Shown here one piece after another: positions 46,270 through 56,762 of a DNA stretch of 64,000 nt. Origin of the DNA: Simmondsia chinensis (lineage: Eukaryota > Streptophyta > Magnoliopsida > Caryophyllales > Simmondsiaceae); NCBI GenBank assembly GCA_018398585.1, contig JAGTTD010000002.1:36324186-36388185 (forward strand), read 5' to 3'. A program made the translations under genes and the position numbers. The notes under the pieces were generated by a model. That model had not been told where the DNA came from and did no database searches. It saw only the letters and a program-made list of their open reading frames with translations. Within the stretch, counting starts at the first letter, position 1; each line of letters opens with the position of its first letter.

Positions 46270-46704
46270 AAGCAACGAAAAGAATACCCATATACTTGAT
46301 GTGGAGAGTGTTATTTTTACATTATAAGATTGTGGCTGTGTCAACTAGCCATGAACCAATTACACCCAGACCAACGAGGAGACTCTTGTCAAAATGAATT
46401 TTCAAGCCTAATGCGAGCCAAAATGGAATTAGGTGCATAGAAGGACGCAATCTCAATAATTTCCACTCGCCTACGCTGCTGCCATTTATCCTACGCGCCT
46501 GGTAATACTGCCAAGCTACCAGCTCACCAAGATATCATCTCACCTAGCTGGGCTCCAGCACGCCATGCCATCCCTCCACCCAAATGCTACCCACCATATC
46601 TCAGTTAGCCCTGCCTTCAGGTTACCACGTCATCTCTAGATATTTTATTAGATGTTTTGTCATCCTTCTCTATAAATAGAGTTAGTGAGTGCCATTAGGG
46701 AATT
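46270..46704. other. non-coding flank of the L1-like insertion
   Basis: No gene seen. CTATAAATAGAG at 46670 looks like a TATA box about 35 bases upstream of the L1-like insertion, possibly from an old LTR or host promoter. Confidence 0.4.
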
Positions 46705-47139
46705 ATGCTGAGTGTTGAGCCCTTTACCTTGAACGCGTCAGAGTCTTGTATAGAGAGACCCAATGGAGGTGGGATGAGAAAAGGAAAAGGACTACTGACA
46801 AAAAGGGAGAGAAAAGCACTGAAGCACAAGAAAAAAAAGAGTGAAAAGCGGGAGCTTCAGAAATTTCTTGAGGAAATGTCGCCTAGGAAAAATACGCCAA
46901 AAAATAACAAGGCATCAGGCAAACGAAAAAAGGGGAAGGAGGTGAAATGGGGAAAATCATCAAAGGCAATCGGGAAGAAGAAGAAACGGAATAGGGAGAA
47001 TCGATACGACAAGATCTCGGAAGTGAAGTATGATGAGTTGATCCTTCAAGAGGAGCGGGCAATTGACTTGGGAAGTAGAGTTGGTTTTAATTTCGATGGT
47101 TTCGACCCACCTATGGTGGCAGATCTGCTGGCTAAATGA
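46705..47139 (+). CDS. Lys-rich ORF in the retroposed insertion (possible LINE ORF1 C-terminus)
   Basis: 144 codons. The ATG and first four codons lie in the target duplication, so the start is contributed by host DNA and the ORF may not be translated as drawn; an internal Met at residue 24 is an alternative. The middle is a very basic, low-complexity segment (KHKKKKSEKRELQKFLEEM, then KNNKASGKRKKGKEVKWGK). The end, AIDLGSRVGFNFDGFDPPMV, resembles the acidic C-terminal segment that closes ORF1 or its linker in plant L1 elements. No zinc finger or enzyme motif. It is most likely a transposon remnant, not a host gene. Confidence 0.4.
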   Translation: MLSVEPFTLNASESCIERPNGGGMRKGKGLLTKRERKALKHKKKKSEKRELQKFLEEMSPRKNTPKNNKASGKRKKGKEVKWGKSSKAIGKKKKRNRENRYDKISEVKYDELILQEERAIDLGSRVGFNFDGFDPPMVADLLAK

Positions 47140-47403
47140 GGTGGGTGGTTTTGTGGTTGAGGTTCAATCCTGCTTGGTTTCCCGCACTGGTCATTTGGTT
47201 CTTTTGGGTTCCCGATCTGAGCTTGTTTTGTGCGCATCTTGTGTAGCGTGTGCTTGGTGTCTGTTTTGTCGGGTTTGGCTGTTTTTGTTTTGATGCTTTT
47301 TTGTTTCTCTTTTTGTTCCCCCCTCCGCTTGCGGAGTGGCCTAGGCCTCGTCTTTTCGAGCTGCCAGTCTGTTCTTCGGCTTTGCCGATATTTATCGAAA
47401 AAA
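46719..47403 (+). mobile_element. L1-like retroposed insertion, internally deleted
   Basis: The 685 bp are flanked by the 14-bp direct repeat ATGCTGAGTGTTGA (46705-46718 and 47404-47417). The 3' end is GCCGATATTTATCGAAAAA, an A-tailed end of the kind seen in plant L1 LINEs. The first half codes a Lys/Arg-rich peptide and the second half is a T/G-rich 3' untranslated-like region. No ORF2 is present. I infer an L1 copy whose ORF1 end is joined directly to its 3' UTR; a processed host mRNA is the alternative. Confidence 0.75.
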
Positions 47404-47579
47404 ATGCTGAGTGTTGATGATGATGTATTCTCTCTCTCTCCCCTAAATTCTTTTATGTCTTCTCTCTCTTCTTCTATGCAATTTCTCCTCTTTCTTACTA
47501 TCAATATAATACAATCCTTGTGACTAATGCTTGATTTGAGTGTTTATGTTATTGGATTGAGTTTCATGAGCTAGAATGA

Positions 47580-48450
47580 TCTTGATTCGCATCAATTCCT
47601 TAGAGCAAGTGGAAGGCTCTGCGGATTCTCTTATTGTTTTTCAAGTCAACATCTAGAACTTTGCACAAAAATGATAAGATCATTAGTGTATCAAATATGG
47701 GTTGGATAAACATAAGGGTGGAGGCACGATGACTAATTGTTAGGCTACTGAAAAGATCTTGAGTGTCAGCTTTCACTAAAAGACGATTCAAGATTTCAAC
47801 AACTATGATGAACAAAGGAGGAGATAGTCAGTCCCTCCTTTTCTGAGGCCCCTATGCATCCTAAAAAGCTTGATAGGAGAGTTATTGCCAAGAATCATGA
47901 TGGACACATTAGAGATGCATCCATGAATCCAAATCCTCCATTTGGCCGAAACCCATCCATTCTAGTGTCCACCTAGAGAAGCCCCAGTCCAATAAATCGA
48001 AAAGTTTTGTAAAAATTAATTTTGAACAATGGTGCCTTAAGGCTTTTCGCTCTTTTTGATTGAATTCACAACTTCATTTGCAATTATGGCCCCATCCAAG
48101 ATCCATTACCTTTTACAAAGATCATTTCGGGTTCTCCAACCAAAGAACAAAGGACTTGACTAAGCTTGATGGATAAGAATTTGGCTAAAATGTTGTAGTG
48201 GCATCCCACAAGGTTGATAGGCGTAAATTAATGAAGGTCATATGCGGTTGTGAGCTTGAGAATTAGAGTGACCCAAGTGACATTTGCTTGAGTAGGGAAA
48301 CTGCTCGATTGTTAACAGGATTTTACAAATTGAATGATATCAGGCCCAGTTGCTTCCCAAAATTGTTTGATAAATTTGAAGTTAAAACGTCAAATCCTTG
48401 AGCTTTGGAGCCATCATAGTTCCAAACTGCATATGTTGGCCTCTAAAACT
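47580..48450 (-). pseudogene. L1-type LINE reverse transcriptase relic
   Basis: The - strand gives WRIWIHGCISNVSIMILGN, SPIKLFRMHRGLRKGG and LFIIVVEILNRLLVKA, matching the order in plant L1 RT around the RGLRQGDPLSPFLF motif. Further upstream are WILDGAIIANEVV and LFFGWRTRNDL. The YADD region is scrambled. Frame changes occur every 50-150 bases. It is on the opposite strand to the L1-like insertion at 46719-47403. Confidence 0.75.
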
Positions 48451-48540
48451 CACTAACCAAATCTGGTCCTATCTAACCTTGTTCAACCCATTAGTTAATG
48501 TGAGAAATCTTAACAAATCTGATATACTCTGATACCAATT

Positions 48541-49090
48541 TGTGAGGAAAAATCTTGATGTGGAAGCATAAACCCTAATTACTTAATTCGATTCAAATAA
48601 TATGACTTACACAAACGAGAAGTAAACAAAGGTAAAAGAGATATGAAAAAATATACAGTATTTACATGGAAACCCCTCTTCAATCGAGAGGGGAGAAAAC
48701 CACAGGCGGAGATGGAGATCTTTATTGAACTTGAACAGAAGAATTACAATCACACTTCCTCTTAATGAGATTTATGGAGAATTATAGATCACACCCTCTG
48801 AACTCTCGTAGCACTCGAATATCTGAATTGGAGGAATTATGAAATCACCTCTCTCTCTTGGTGACGGCAGCCTCACTCTGAAATTGGATACCTTAACTGA
48901 AACCCTAACAGGTCTATTTATAATCCTCGTGGAAAAACGAGTCCCGATCGATCACCGATCGACCCTCTCTCGGTCAAAACAGGTATTTTTCACTTAAATC
49001 AACCGATCAATCGGACATCCCGTGATCAATCAGTGACCCCTCGTCTACCCTTAATTTCTAAATACATAAATTTGAGACATAATACTAACA
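48541..49090 (-). repeat. copia 3' LTR
   Basis: 550 bp, TGTGAGGAAAAATC...ATACTAACA; pairs with 50950-51491. Confidence 0.88.
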
Positions 49091-49106
49091 AATCTTCACC
49101 TTGACT

Positions 49107-50880
49107 CTAATTTACATAAAAAAATAAAATATCTCCACCTACTCCACAAAACACCCCACAGACTGGGTTATCTTGACAAAACACAAAACCTAACCGAGTC
49201 CGAGCGAAGCTTGAACTTCCTACTAGGTAGCATCTGAGTGAACATATCTGAGAGGTTATCAGTAATGCTAAATGTCTTCTTCTCTGAATTGGCTCTTGAC
49301 ACATCTTCTGAAACAGTCACCTGTTGCTAAACTGTGTTGCTTAATTGAAACTGAACTCCCTCTGGCTTATTAAGCTGACCTGAGTCACAACTGACTGATG
49401 ACATCTTCTGTGGACTCAATAATGAAGACTCATCAAACGTGACATCTCTACTCGTCAGGAATTGCTTGAAGCGAAAACCTTTCTACTTTCCATAAAGCCC
49501 TTGTTCACAGAATTTCAGTCCAGTAGACTGACCACACAAAGAGCCCCTTATACTGTGCTCAGACAGACCCCTATCACCTGAATGATCCAATCTCAAACTT
49601 CCTGAATTTGTGATCTCTGGTTCTGTCAACAATGGTGATGAAGATGCTGCAACAGATCTAGCAACTGTGGACCCGACAAGCTCATACAAAGCACCTACCC
49701 TTTTGCCTTTCATAATTGTTAAAGCACCCTTAACGACCTTCAAAACTCCACCTTCAGCTGTGTACCTGTACCCTTTAGACTCAAGAGTACCTAAAGAGAT
49801 GAGATTCTTCCTCAAATCAGGAACATGGCGAACATCGCTTAAAACCCTGATAGTGCCATCGAACATCCTAAAACGAGTTGTTCCCATACCCAGAACTTTG
49901 TATGAAGTATCATTACCTATCAAAGCAACTCCACCTTGAACTGACTCGCACTTGGAAAACCAATCCCGTTTGGAACAAACATGATAGGAGCAACCCGATT
50001 CCAAAATCCAACTATCCCTCAAATTGGACTGAGGTTCAAACATAGACAGAATATCTCCATCAATCTCATCTTCCATAACACTAGCTACTATGGAACTCTG
50101 GTCAGACATGTTATCTGCTTCTTGTTTTCTCTTAAGCTTATAACAATCTTTCTTAATGTGCTCTTTCTTATGACAGTAGTTACAGGTTAGGTCTTGATGC
50201 CTAGACTTAGACTTGTTTCCAATATGATCATTATCTTTTGACTCAGTTCCGCCTCTTACAAATAAACCATTACCTGAGTTATAAACAGAATCTGATAATT
50301 CTTTATCTACTCATTCTTTACTCAATAAGTTTCTCTTAACCTCATCAACAGATATGGTTTGTCTATCACCATATATCATGCTTTCAATAAAGGCCGCTAT
50401 AAGAGGTAGAGAATTAACATAACAATAACATTGCTTGATCTTCGTCCTTAGGAGCATCATCAAGCTCCTTTAATTCTTGAATTAATGAATTAAATTCATT
50501 AACATGATTCTTAAGTGATGTACCTTCTGACATACGAAACATGAATAACCGGTGCTTAACTGCGAGTTTGTTAGAGACGGACTTGAAACAAAATATATCC
50601 TGCAATTTCTCCCACAACTCCTTAGCGGTCTTCACTTCCAGAACTTCTGTCAAAATGTCATCGATAAGACACATCTGAATAACGGTGAGAGCCTTTTCGT
50701 CTAACTCCTCCCATTGTGCTTCTGTCAAATTCTCTGGTTTCTTCTCTTTACCATCTAAAGCTTTCTTCAAGCCACTCTGAGTCAAAAGGCCTTTAACGTG
50801 AACATGCCATAAACTGAATTTCCCTTGACCACCATACTTCTCAACTTCAGACCTGATTGTGGATGTCATCATACCAAATC
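49107..50880 (-). pseudogene. copia gag-protease remnant with pol deleted
   Basis: Gag begins near 50872 (MMTSTIRSEVEKYGGQGKF) and is open to 50414 as a UBN2-type domain, then frameshifts. The zinc knuckle near 50185-50140 reads CNYCHKKEHIKKDC (CX2CX4HX4C intact). Protease reads WILESGCSYHV, so the catalytic Asp of D-S-G is Glu. The HHCC segment is degraded (LRLDHSGDRGLSEHS). Near 49460 the frame gives SRDVTFDES, which normally lies after the integrase, then passes quickly to the RNase H end. Integrase core and RT have been lost in one or more deletions around 49480. Confidence 0.85.
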
Positions 50881-50894
50881 GAAATAAACAGGGC

Positions 50895-50949
50895 TCTGAT
50901 ACCAATTTGTGAGGAATCTTAACAAAACTGATATACTCTGATACCAATT
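50895..50949 (-). other. duplicated primer-binding site region
   Basis: Two copies of - strand AATTGGTATCAGAG lie 47 bases apart: one beside the LTR (50936-50949), one at about 50895-50902. Between them is TGTTAAGATTCCTCACA, a 17-base string with LTR-like TG...CA ends. Confidence 0.65.
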
Positions 50950-51491
50950 TGTGTGGGAAGATGCGGAAGCATAAACCCTAATTACTTAATTCGATTCAAA
51001 TAATATGACTCACACAAACGAGAAGTAAACAAAGGTAAACGAGATACGAAGAAACACACAGTATTCAAGTGGAAACCCCTCTTCAATCGAGATGGGAGAA
51101 AACCATGGGCGGAGATGGAGATCTTTATTGAACTTGAACGGAAGAATTACAATCACACTTCTTCTTAACGAGATCTATGGAGAATTATAGATCACTCCCT
51201 CTGAACTCTCGAAGTACTCGAATATCTGAATTGGAGAAATTATGAAATCACCTCTCTCTCTTGGTGACGGCAGCCTTACTCTGAAATTGGATACCTTAAT
51301 TGAAACCTTAACAGGTCTATTTATAATCCTTGCGGAAAAATGACTCCCGATCGATCGGTGAGTCTCTCTCTCGGCCAAAACAGGTATTTTTTACTTAAAT
51401 TACCCGAACGATCGGACATTCCCCGATTGATCGGTGACCCCTCGGCTACCCTTAACTTCTAAATATATAAATTTGAGGCATAATCCTAACA
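50950..51491 (-). repeat. copia 5' LTR
   Basis: 542 bp, TGTGTGGGAAGATGCGG...ATCCTAACA; pairs with 48541-49090. Confidence 0.88.
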
Positions 51492-52404
51492 GTTAAACAG
51501 ATTAGGTTAAATCAAAAATAAATAATACACATTTGGATCAAGCATCAATATGATCAGACGACCTGGTCTAACGCACCTTTTAGACATAAATGTACAATGA
51601 GTGACCTAGTGACTAGTAGTTTGATTGGTTAAAATGTACACCCAAATGACTAATCTGCTTTACAAATTATGGCAAAGTCTCAAAATTGGTTAAATTCTGT
51701 CACAGATAAGGATCAGAAATATGAGACAGAGAATTAAAATTTCGAAACTAACTTGGATGATTAAATAATAAGGAATCATATATGTTTAGCTCAATAGTAG
51801 AAGGAGTTTAGCTTAATGTACAATGAGTGAGTTACATTGAATTTTTAGGTCATTTAATAACATAACTTACAATATAATATTTTTAAGGGAAATATTATGT
51901 TTTGATCGAGCTAAAATTGTTGTTGTTAGGGCAACTTAATATTTCAGATCAAAAATGTTTGCCCTTATATTAACAAATTTTAACATGGAAGTACCAATAG
52001 CATATTTTAAAAATAATTTGTAAAAAGCATCTTTTTTTGTGTTTAATCGTACAATTCAACTGATATAGTCAAATAAAGGTGCGCGTACGGATCGTGCTCT
52101 GAGCATGATTTGTACACGCGCCTTTATTTGACTATATCATCAACAAAAGATAGATATTTGACCCGTTACAATTTTTAAAATATATTTGCTTGATTTCTAT
52201 TAAGAATCCAATATAAATAAACAAAATCATCAGATAATTTTCATGTTAAATACATTATTATTTTTACCTTTCAACATGTGGTATAGCATTATTATCTAGT
52301 CATGCAAAATTCAGATGTAGCAGATTGCAATTTGCTGTCGGTGAAAAAAGATCTAAAAAGAGAAAGGCAATGTTTACAAAGGTAAAGTTATTATTATTAT
52401 TATT
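51492..52404. other. AT-rich non-coding DNA with a strong palindrome
   Basis: No gene is supported. It contains the palindrome at 52059-52139 and a (TTA)n microsatellite at 52388-52404. Confidence 0.5.
52059..52139. repeat. compact near-perfect palindrome (~38-bp arms)
   Basis: GATATAGTCAAATAAAGG...GTGCGCGTACGGATCGTGCTC is followed almost at once by its inverse GAGCATGATTTGTACACGCGCC...TTTATTTGACTATATC, with only a few mismatches. No transposon hallmark or TSD was evident. Confidence 0.85.
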
Positions 52405-53038
52405 AGGGTAAATTATTGAAAATTCACATGTTTTTTGTTTTAAAAACAAAAAACTTCCTTAACAAATAAAAGAACTCACAAAACCCCCTTACTTTTAAAA
52501 GTTTATCTCTTAACCACCATATAACTTATTTTTGATTATTTTGCCTCTCAAAAGTGAGAGAGTTAAATGTTTAATTTTATTTTTGGAAGAGAATTTTATA
52601 TTATTAGGTAAAAAATAGAAATTTTATGTTTTTAGCAAATGAATTACGGAGAATTTCTATATTTATAAAAATATAATTATATTAATTAATTATAATAATA
52701 ATATTATAAGTTTAGAAGATAAAAAGTATTTTTAAAATTTTTATAAAAATATTTTAAGATAAAATATAATATTTTTTTGTTAATGTTATAATATCACTAC
52801 TATAATTAATTAATAATAATTTTTATGAATACAAAAAACCTTCTTTTTAAAAATATAAAAAAATTCTTATTTTTCTTTAAAATAGAGAAGTCCACCTAAA
52901 AATAAAATCAAATATTTAACTATTTTATTCTGGGAGGTAAAATGGTCAAAAAAAGTGGTAAAGTGATAAATTTTTAAAAGTGAGCGAGTTTAGTAAGTAG
53001 TTTTATTTATAAAGAGGTTTTTCTGTAATTTATCTAAA
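52405..53038. mobile_element. foldback MITE with ~190-bp inverted repeats
   Basis: Left AGGGTAAATTATTGAAAA and CTTTTAAAAGTTTATCTCTT pair with the inverse of AAGTGATAAATTTTTAAAAG and TTTCTGTAATTTATCTAAAT on the right. GTTATTATTA occurs on both sides (52387-52396 and 53041-53050), a possible 10-bp TSD, though the left copy lies in a TTA microsatellite. No ORF. Confidence 0.7.
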
Positions 53039-53322
53039 TTGTTATTATTAAAGTAATATTTAAGTTTTTAAAATAATTTTATATCTGTCATTATTTGCAA
53101 GTTATATGATTACTTTTACAATAATAATGTTTGTCTATTAATAACAACTCCCTTACTATAAATCTTAAATTATTTGCATTTTTAATTTACACGATTATCA
53201 ATCCATATTTTACGATAAATTTACATCGCGTTTACAAATACGTAACTATAGTTGTATTTCCTTTTTCATTGTGTATCAAAAAAATAACACATACCATTAC
53301 TTTTTGGAAAAAAGAAAATAAA

Positions 53323-53706
53323 GGATTTTTACTACAAATCACCTAAATTTTAAGTACAGTTTTAAAAACCACCTATATTTTCTAGATTTTCAAAAAACAC
53401 CTAAACTTTTCAAAATTTTTCAATGTCACACTTTTGATATTAATACGTTAACATCTATTAGTTCTTGCTTGTACAAATTATTTTTAAAATATATAACAAA
53501 TTTTTAAATATTTAAATTTAATTTTTTTTAAATTATTTTCTCCTTTTTTAAAAAGTCATGTAAGCAAAAATTAATGGATGTTGATGGCGTTAATATTCGG
53601 GTGTGATATTAAAAATTTTTAAAAATTTAGGTGTTTTTTGAAAAATAAAAAATGTAGATAATTTTTTGAAACTATATATAAAAATTAGGTGATTTTTAGT
53701 AATTAA
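53323..53706. mobile_element. foldback MITE with ~150-bp inverted repeats
   Basis: TACTACAAATCACCTAAATT and TTTTCAAAAAACACCTAAAC on the left are inverse to TTTAGGTGTTTTTTGAAAA and AATTAGGTGATTTTTAGTAA on the right. No coding capacity. Confidence 0.75.
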
Positions 53707-54996
53707 AAACATATTTTTATTTTAAAACAAAAACATATTTTTTAAAAAAATTTATCTTTATCTTGAGATTTATTATTTATTTTTTGGAGAAGCCAAAAAA
53801 AAAAAAATCATTTTTTAAAATGTGATTTTAGTTTTTGAATTTACTATTTTTGGTGTTTCAACAACAAAAAAAATAATAATTTAAAAGCTGTTTTTTACTT
53901 TTTATTCAAGTTAGGAAAACAACTCAATCTAAAAATATCAAAATGAGAAAAATTATGTTTAGAATATGTTTTTACTTTTTAAAAATTAAAACCATAATTT
54001 ATAAATATCTTTTATTTATTTTAATTTTGTTTTTTTATTTTATTTTGAGTGAAAATGGAAAATAGAATATTTTTAAAATCTAAGTTTTGATTTTTTTTAA
54101 AATCTAAATAAGTAAACAACTAAAAAATCAGAGCTAAGTTAACTATTGAAAGAAATATGAGTTGCTGGGTTTAATATAGTAGTTTAGACTAATCGTACCC
54201 CAAGTGTGTAAATGAGAGAACGCCACCTTGTCTTAACTCACATGTGATTTGCTTGTCGAGCTCCAGAACGATCACTGCTTTTATTGAGTTATTAAACTTG
54301 TGTCCAAACCTCGATTTAATAAGGTTAAAGTGTGTCTTATATTCAGCTTGACTCAGATTTTTTAGACTAATTGAGTTTATTCGAGCTCGCTAGTTGAGTC
54401 AAGGTTGTTATCGAGTTGAAATCAAGCTCGTAATCAAGTTGAACTCGCTACTGAGTTGAGTCTTTGATTTAATATCGAACTATTGTTAAACTTTTGTCTA
54501 ATAATGATGATTAACAAGCTTTTGAAGTGCCCTTAACGAGTTTTAACAAATTCTTATCTTATCAAATTTTTTGGGAACTTAACGAGCCTAGTACGCCCTT
54601 TTTGAACTCAACTTATTAAACTTATTGATCCTACTTCAACTTGGCTCAAGAAGTTATCGAGGCTCATAATAAACACAAACAAATTGTAACCGACTTCGAA
54701 ATGAGTAGCTCATGGAAAGTTTGGCTTGTTTACAACCCTACCCAACCCTCGGCATGAGATCTTAGTTTGTAGCATATGTCCTCCCTCCCACACATATCAC
54801 TGGTCCTACGTAAACATTTTTGTACTTCATTACCATTTTTTAAAAAAGGGGCTTGTTATTTTTAGAAGAAAAAGAGAGTATTAGAATAATGATATGACTT
54901 ACAATAATAAATAATTATCATAAAATTTTACAAAATTGTTCTGAATATTAATACTTTTCGGGGAGGTGTTAATACCATGACTAATTTTACTATTAT
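53707..54996. other. AT-rich non-coding; part of a TCGAGCTC-rich repeat
   Basis: From about 54240 to 54741 there are repeated phrases such as TCGAGTTGAA and GAACTCGCTA, ending GGCTTGTTTACAACCCTAC. This resembles the TAGGGTTGTAAACGAGCC ends of widespread plant hAT-like repeats. No opposite terminus was found. No gene. Confidence 0.4.
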
Positions 54997-55012
54997 AAGG
55001 GCCGGAGACCTA

Positions 55013-55486
55013 AGAGGAGTTGGCAGGCCAAAGAGGAGTTGGCCGAAGACGATTCGACACGACCTAACCCACCTAAACCTAAGAGAGGAGATGGCTTCAG
55101 ATAGGGCACGATGGAGGGCTAGCATAAGGATAGCGGAGGTGGCAGCGTAGGATAGTGAGGCGAGTGACTTGTAGTTTAAGATCCCTAGCCTGGCATTTTT
55201 ATATTGTTTAGTTAGTTCTAATTACTCGTCTGTTTTGGCATACATACATACACACTTAAATGCATGCATGCCTTTTCCTTTAATTCAGGTGGTACCTTAT
55301 TTTTACTAAATCTATTAGTGATAAATTGATTTCTATACTTGCAGGTTTACACACACTTTAGGTTGAGGGTCCTCGGAAAAAGCCTCCTTTCCACTCGGAA
55401 GGGGTAAGGCTGCGTACATCCACCCCTTCCAGACCCTGCTTATTGTGGGAGCCGCGAGGCATTTGGACTGTTGTTGTTATTGTTGT
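55013..55486 (+). mobile_element. 5'-truncated RTE-type LINE with 16-bp TSD
   Basis: Flanked by AAGGGCCGGAGACCTA at 54997-55012 and 55487-55502. The first 46 codons (55013-55150, stop TAG) encode the end of an RTE reverse transcriptase (RPKRSWPKTIRHDLTHLNLR, then DRARWRASIRIAE). A 3' UTR follows, and its last ~125 bases (GAGGGTCCTCGGAAAAAGCC...GGGTAAGGCTGCGTACATCC) end in TTGTTGTTATTGTTGT. This tail matches the 3' body of the SINEs at 46114, 58410 and 58725. Confidence 0.9.
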
Positions 55487-55765
55487 AAGGGCCGGAGACC
55501 TATAATTTGGGTATCAAACTATTATCGATATACAGCCATATTAATTATTTTGTATTATATTTTAGAATATAATTATGACTCGCTCTAATATTTAATGAAT
55601 AAAATACAAATTAAGGTAAGTATAAGCGAGTATGAAGCACAGTGGGGTGGATATCGCTCCAAACCCATAGTAAGTATTATAATTTATAATCGACTCCTGC
55701 CCTCTATCCATCTCATTTGTACCTTTACCAGTCCCACTACAAAAAAAAAAAAAAAAAAAGTCGAT

Positions 55766-55968
55766 TGTATCACTAAATTTTAACTCTTGTTACACCTAAA
55801 AACATATCTAGTCATCCTAGAAATACTTTCATTAGTATCACAATCGGCGGTATAACAAAAGCCATAAATAACCTAATAGCTCATTCTTTCTAAAATACCT
55901 TTGACTCTTTGACAATTATTTAAAAGGAATGCTAATTAGGTGTCCTAATAGTTTAATTTTGACGTTAT
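55766..55968. mobile_element. single terminal-repeat arm of the 44092-45128 family
   Basis: TGTATCACTAAATTTTAACTC...GTCATCCTAGAAATACTTTCA...GGTGTCCTAATAGTTTAATT matches the right arm at 44915-45128 in order. A poly(A) run precedes it. No inverse partner is nearby, so it is a solo or broken copy. Confidence 0.65.
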
Positions 55969-56179
55969 ATTTCGACAAGACGAATACTTAAAAGTAACAG
56001 ATTTTAATTGCCCTGTGTCATCCCGACATGGGATTACATTTTCTCACCATTATCATTACAATAATTTTACGCCAAAAAATATTTAAAAATACAACAGCAC
56101 GACACGTGGCAGGGCTAATAACCGTTAGATGAAAGTATGTAAATAGTACCCGGATATGGAGATGAGGACATCCACAGAG

Positions 56180-56205
56180 AGAGAGAGAGAGAGAGAGAGT
56201 TTGTT
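56180..56205. repeat. (GA)n microsatellite upstream of the SRS gene
   Basis: An uninterrupted GA run about 540 bases before the start codon; further GA tracts lie at 56270-56280 and 56425-56455. GA repeats are known binding sites of plant BPC/GAGA-binding factors; binding here is not shown. Confidence 0.6.
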
Positions 56206-56314
56206 CTGCGAAATGCACTGCAATTAAAATTCCATCAAAACCCCCCATACATACATACACACACAAAACTTAGAGAGAGAAACCACCATTTAATGCATAC
56301 TGGTAAGGTCTGAG

Positions 56315-56328
56315 CGGCCATGGCGGCG
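56315..56328. promoter_or_regulatory. GCC-box-like motif upstream of the SRS gene
   Basis: CGGCCATGGCGGCG includes GCCGCC on the - strand, about 415 bases before the start codon, in otherwise AT- and GA-rich DNA. A GCC-box-like element is known to drive SHI/STY-family genes in Arabidopsis. Whether it is promoter or 5' UTR here depends on the unknown transcription start. Confidence 0.4.
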
Positions 56329-56696
56329 CTTGCAGTCTGCTTCTTCTAACTCTTTAATTTCCCTTTTTTTTCCCTTTTTTTGAAAAAATATTTGGAGATA
56401 GAGATACTCAGAGCTGCAAAAAGACAGAAAGAAAGAGAGAAAGAGAGAGAGAGACCCAATACCCTTTTGCACAAACATAGGAGCAAAGCAAAAGCAAAAG
56501 CAACCCCTTATACATTACAAACAAACAAACCCACTTCACTCTTCCCTATGCCCTAATCCCCCCCATTCCCTTCTTCTTCCAAATTTCAATTTTTTACCCC
56601 AATTTCAATCGAACCCACATGTCAAAACCCCCAAATAAAGCTTCAAAACCCAAAAAAGGCAACTTTTTTGTCAGTTTGTGAGTCAATCCTGGCTAT

Positions 56697-56762
56697 ATGG
56701 AGTGTTTTCTGGGTGAATTGAGCTCTGGGTTAGTCCTATTATGGCGGGTATTTTCTCATTAG
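56697..56762 (+). promoter_or_regulatory. upstream ORF overlapping the SRS start codon
   Basis: ATG at 56697 opens 21 codons in a different frame and stops at 56760-56762, 22 bases inside the SRS coding region. Shorter upstream ATGs are at 56320, 56548 and 56614. If they lie in the mRNA leader they would lower translation from 56741. The leader itself has not been mapped. Confidence 0.5.

Larger units (their letters stand above)
48541..51491 (-). mobile_element. internally deleted Ty1/copia element (Tork/Tnt1-like)
   Basis: LTRs at 48541-49090 and 50950-51491 start TGTG(A/T)GG and end CTAACA. The PPT is - strand CAAGGTGAAGATT beside the left LTR and the PBS TTGGTATCAGAG beside the right one. 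Gag, zinc knuckle, protease and part of GAG-pre are present. Integrase core, RT and most of RNase H are missing, making the element about 2.95 kb. No clean TSD: the left flank carries a PBS-like stretch like the one inside the right LTR. Confidence 0.88.
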
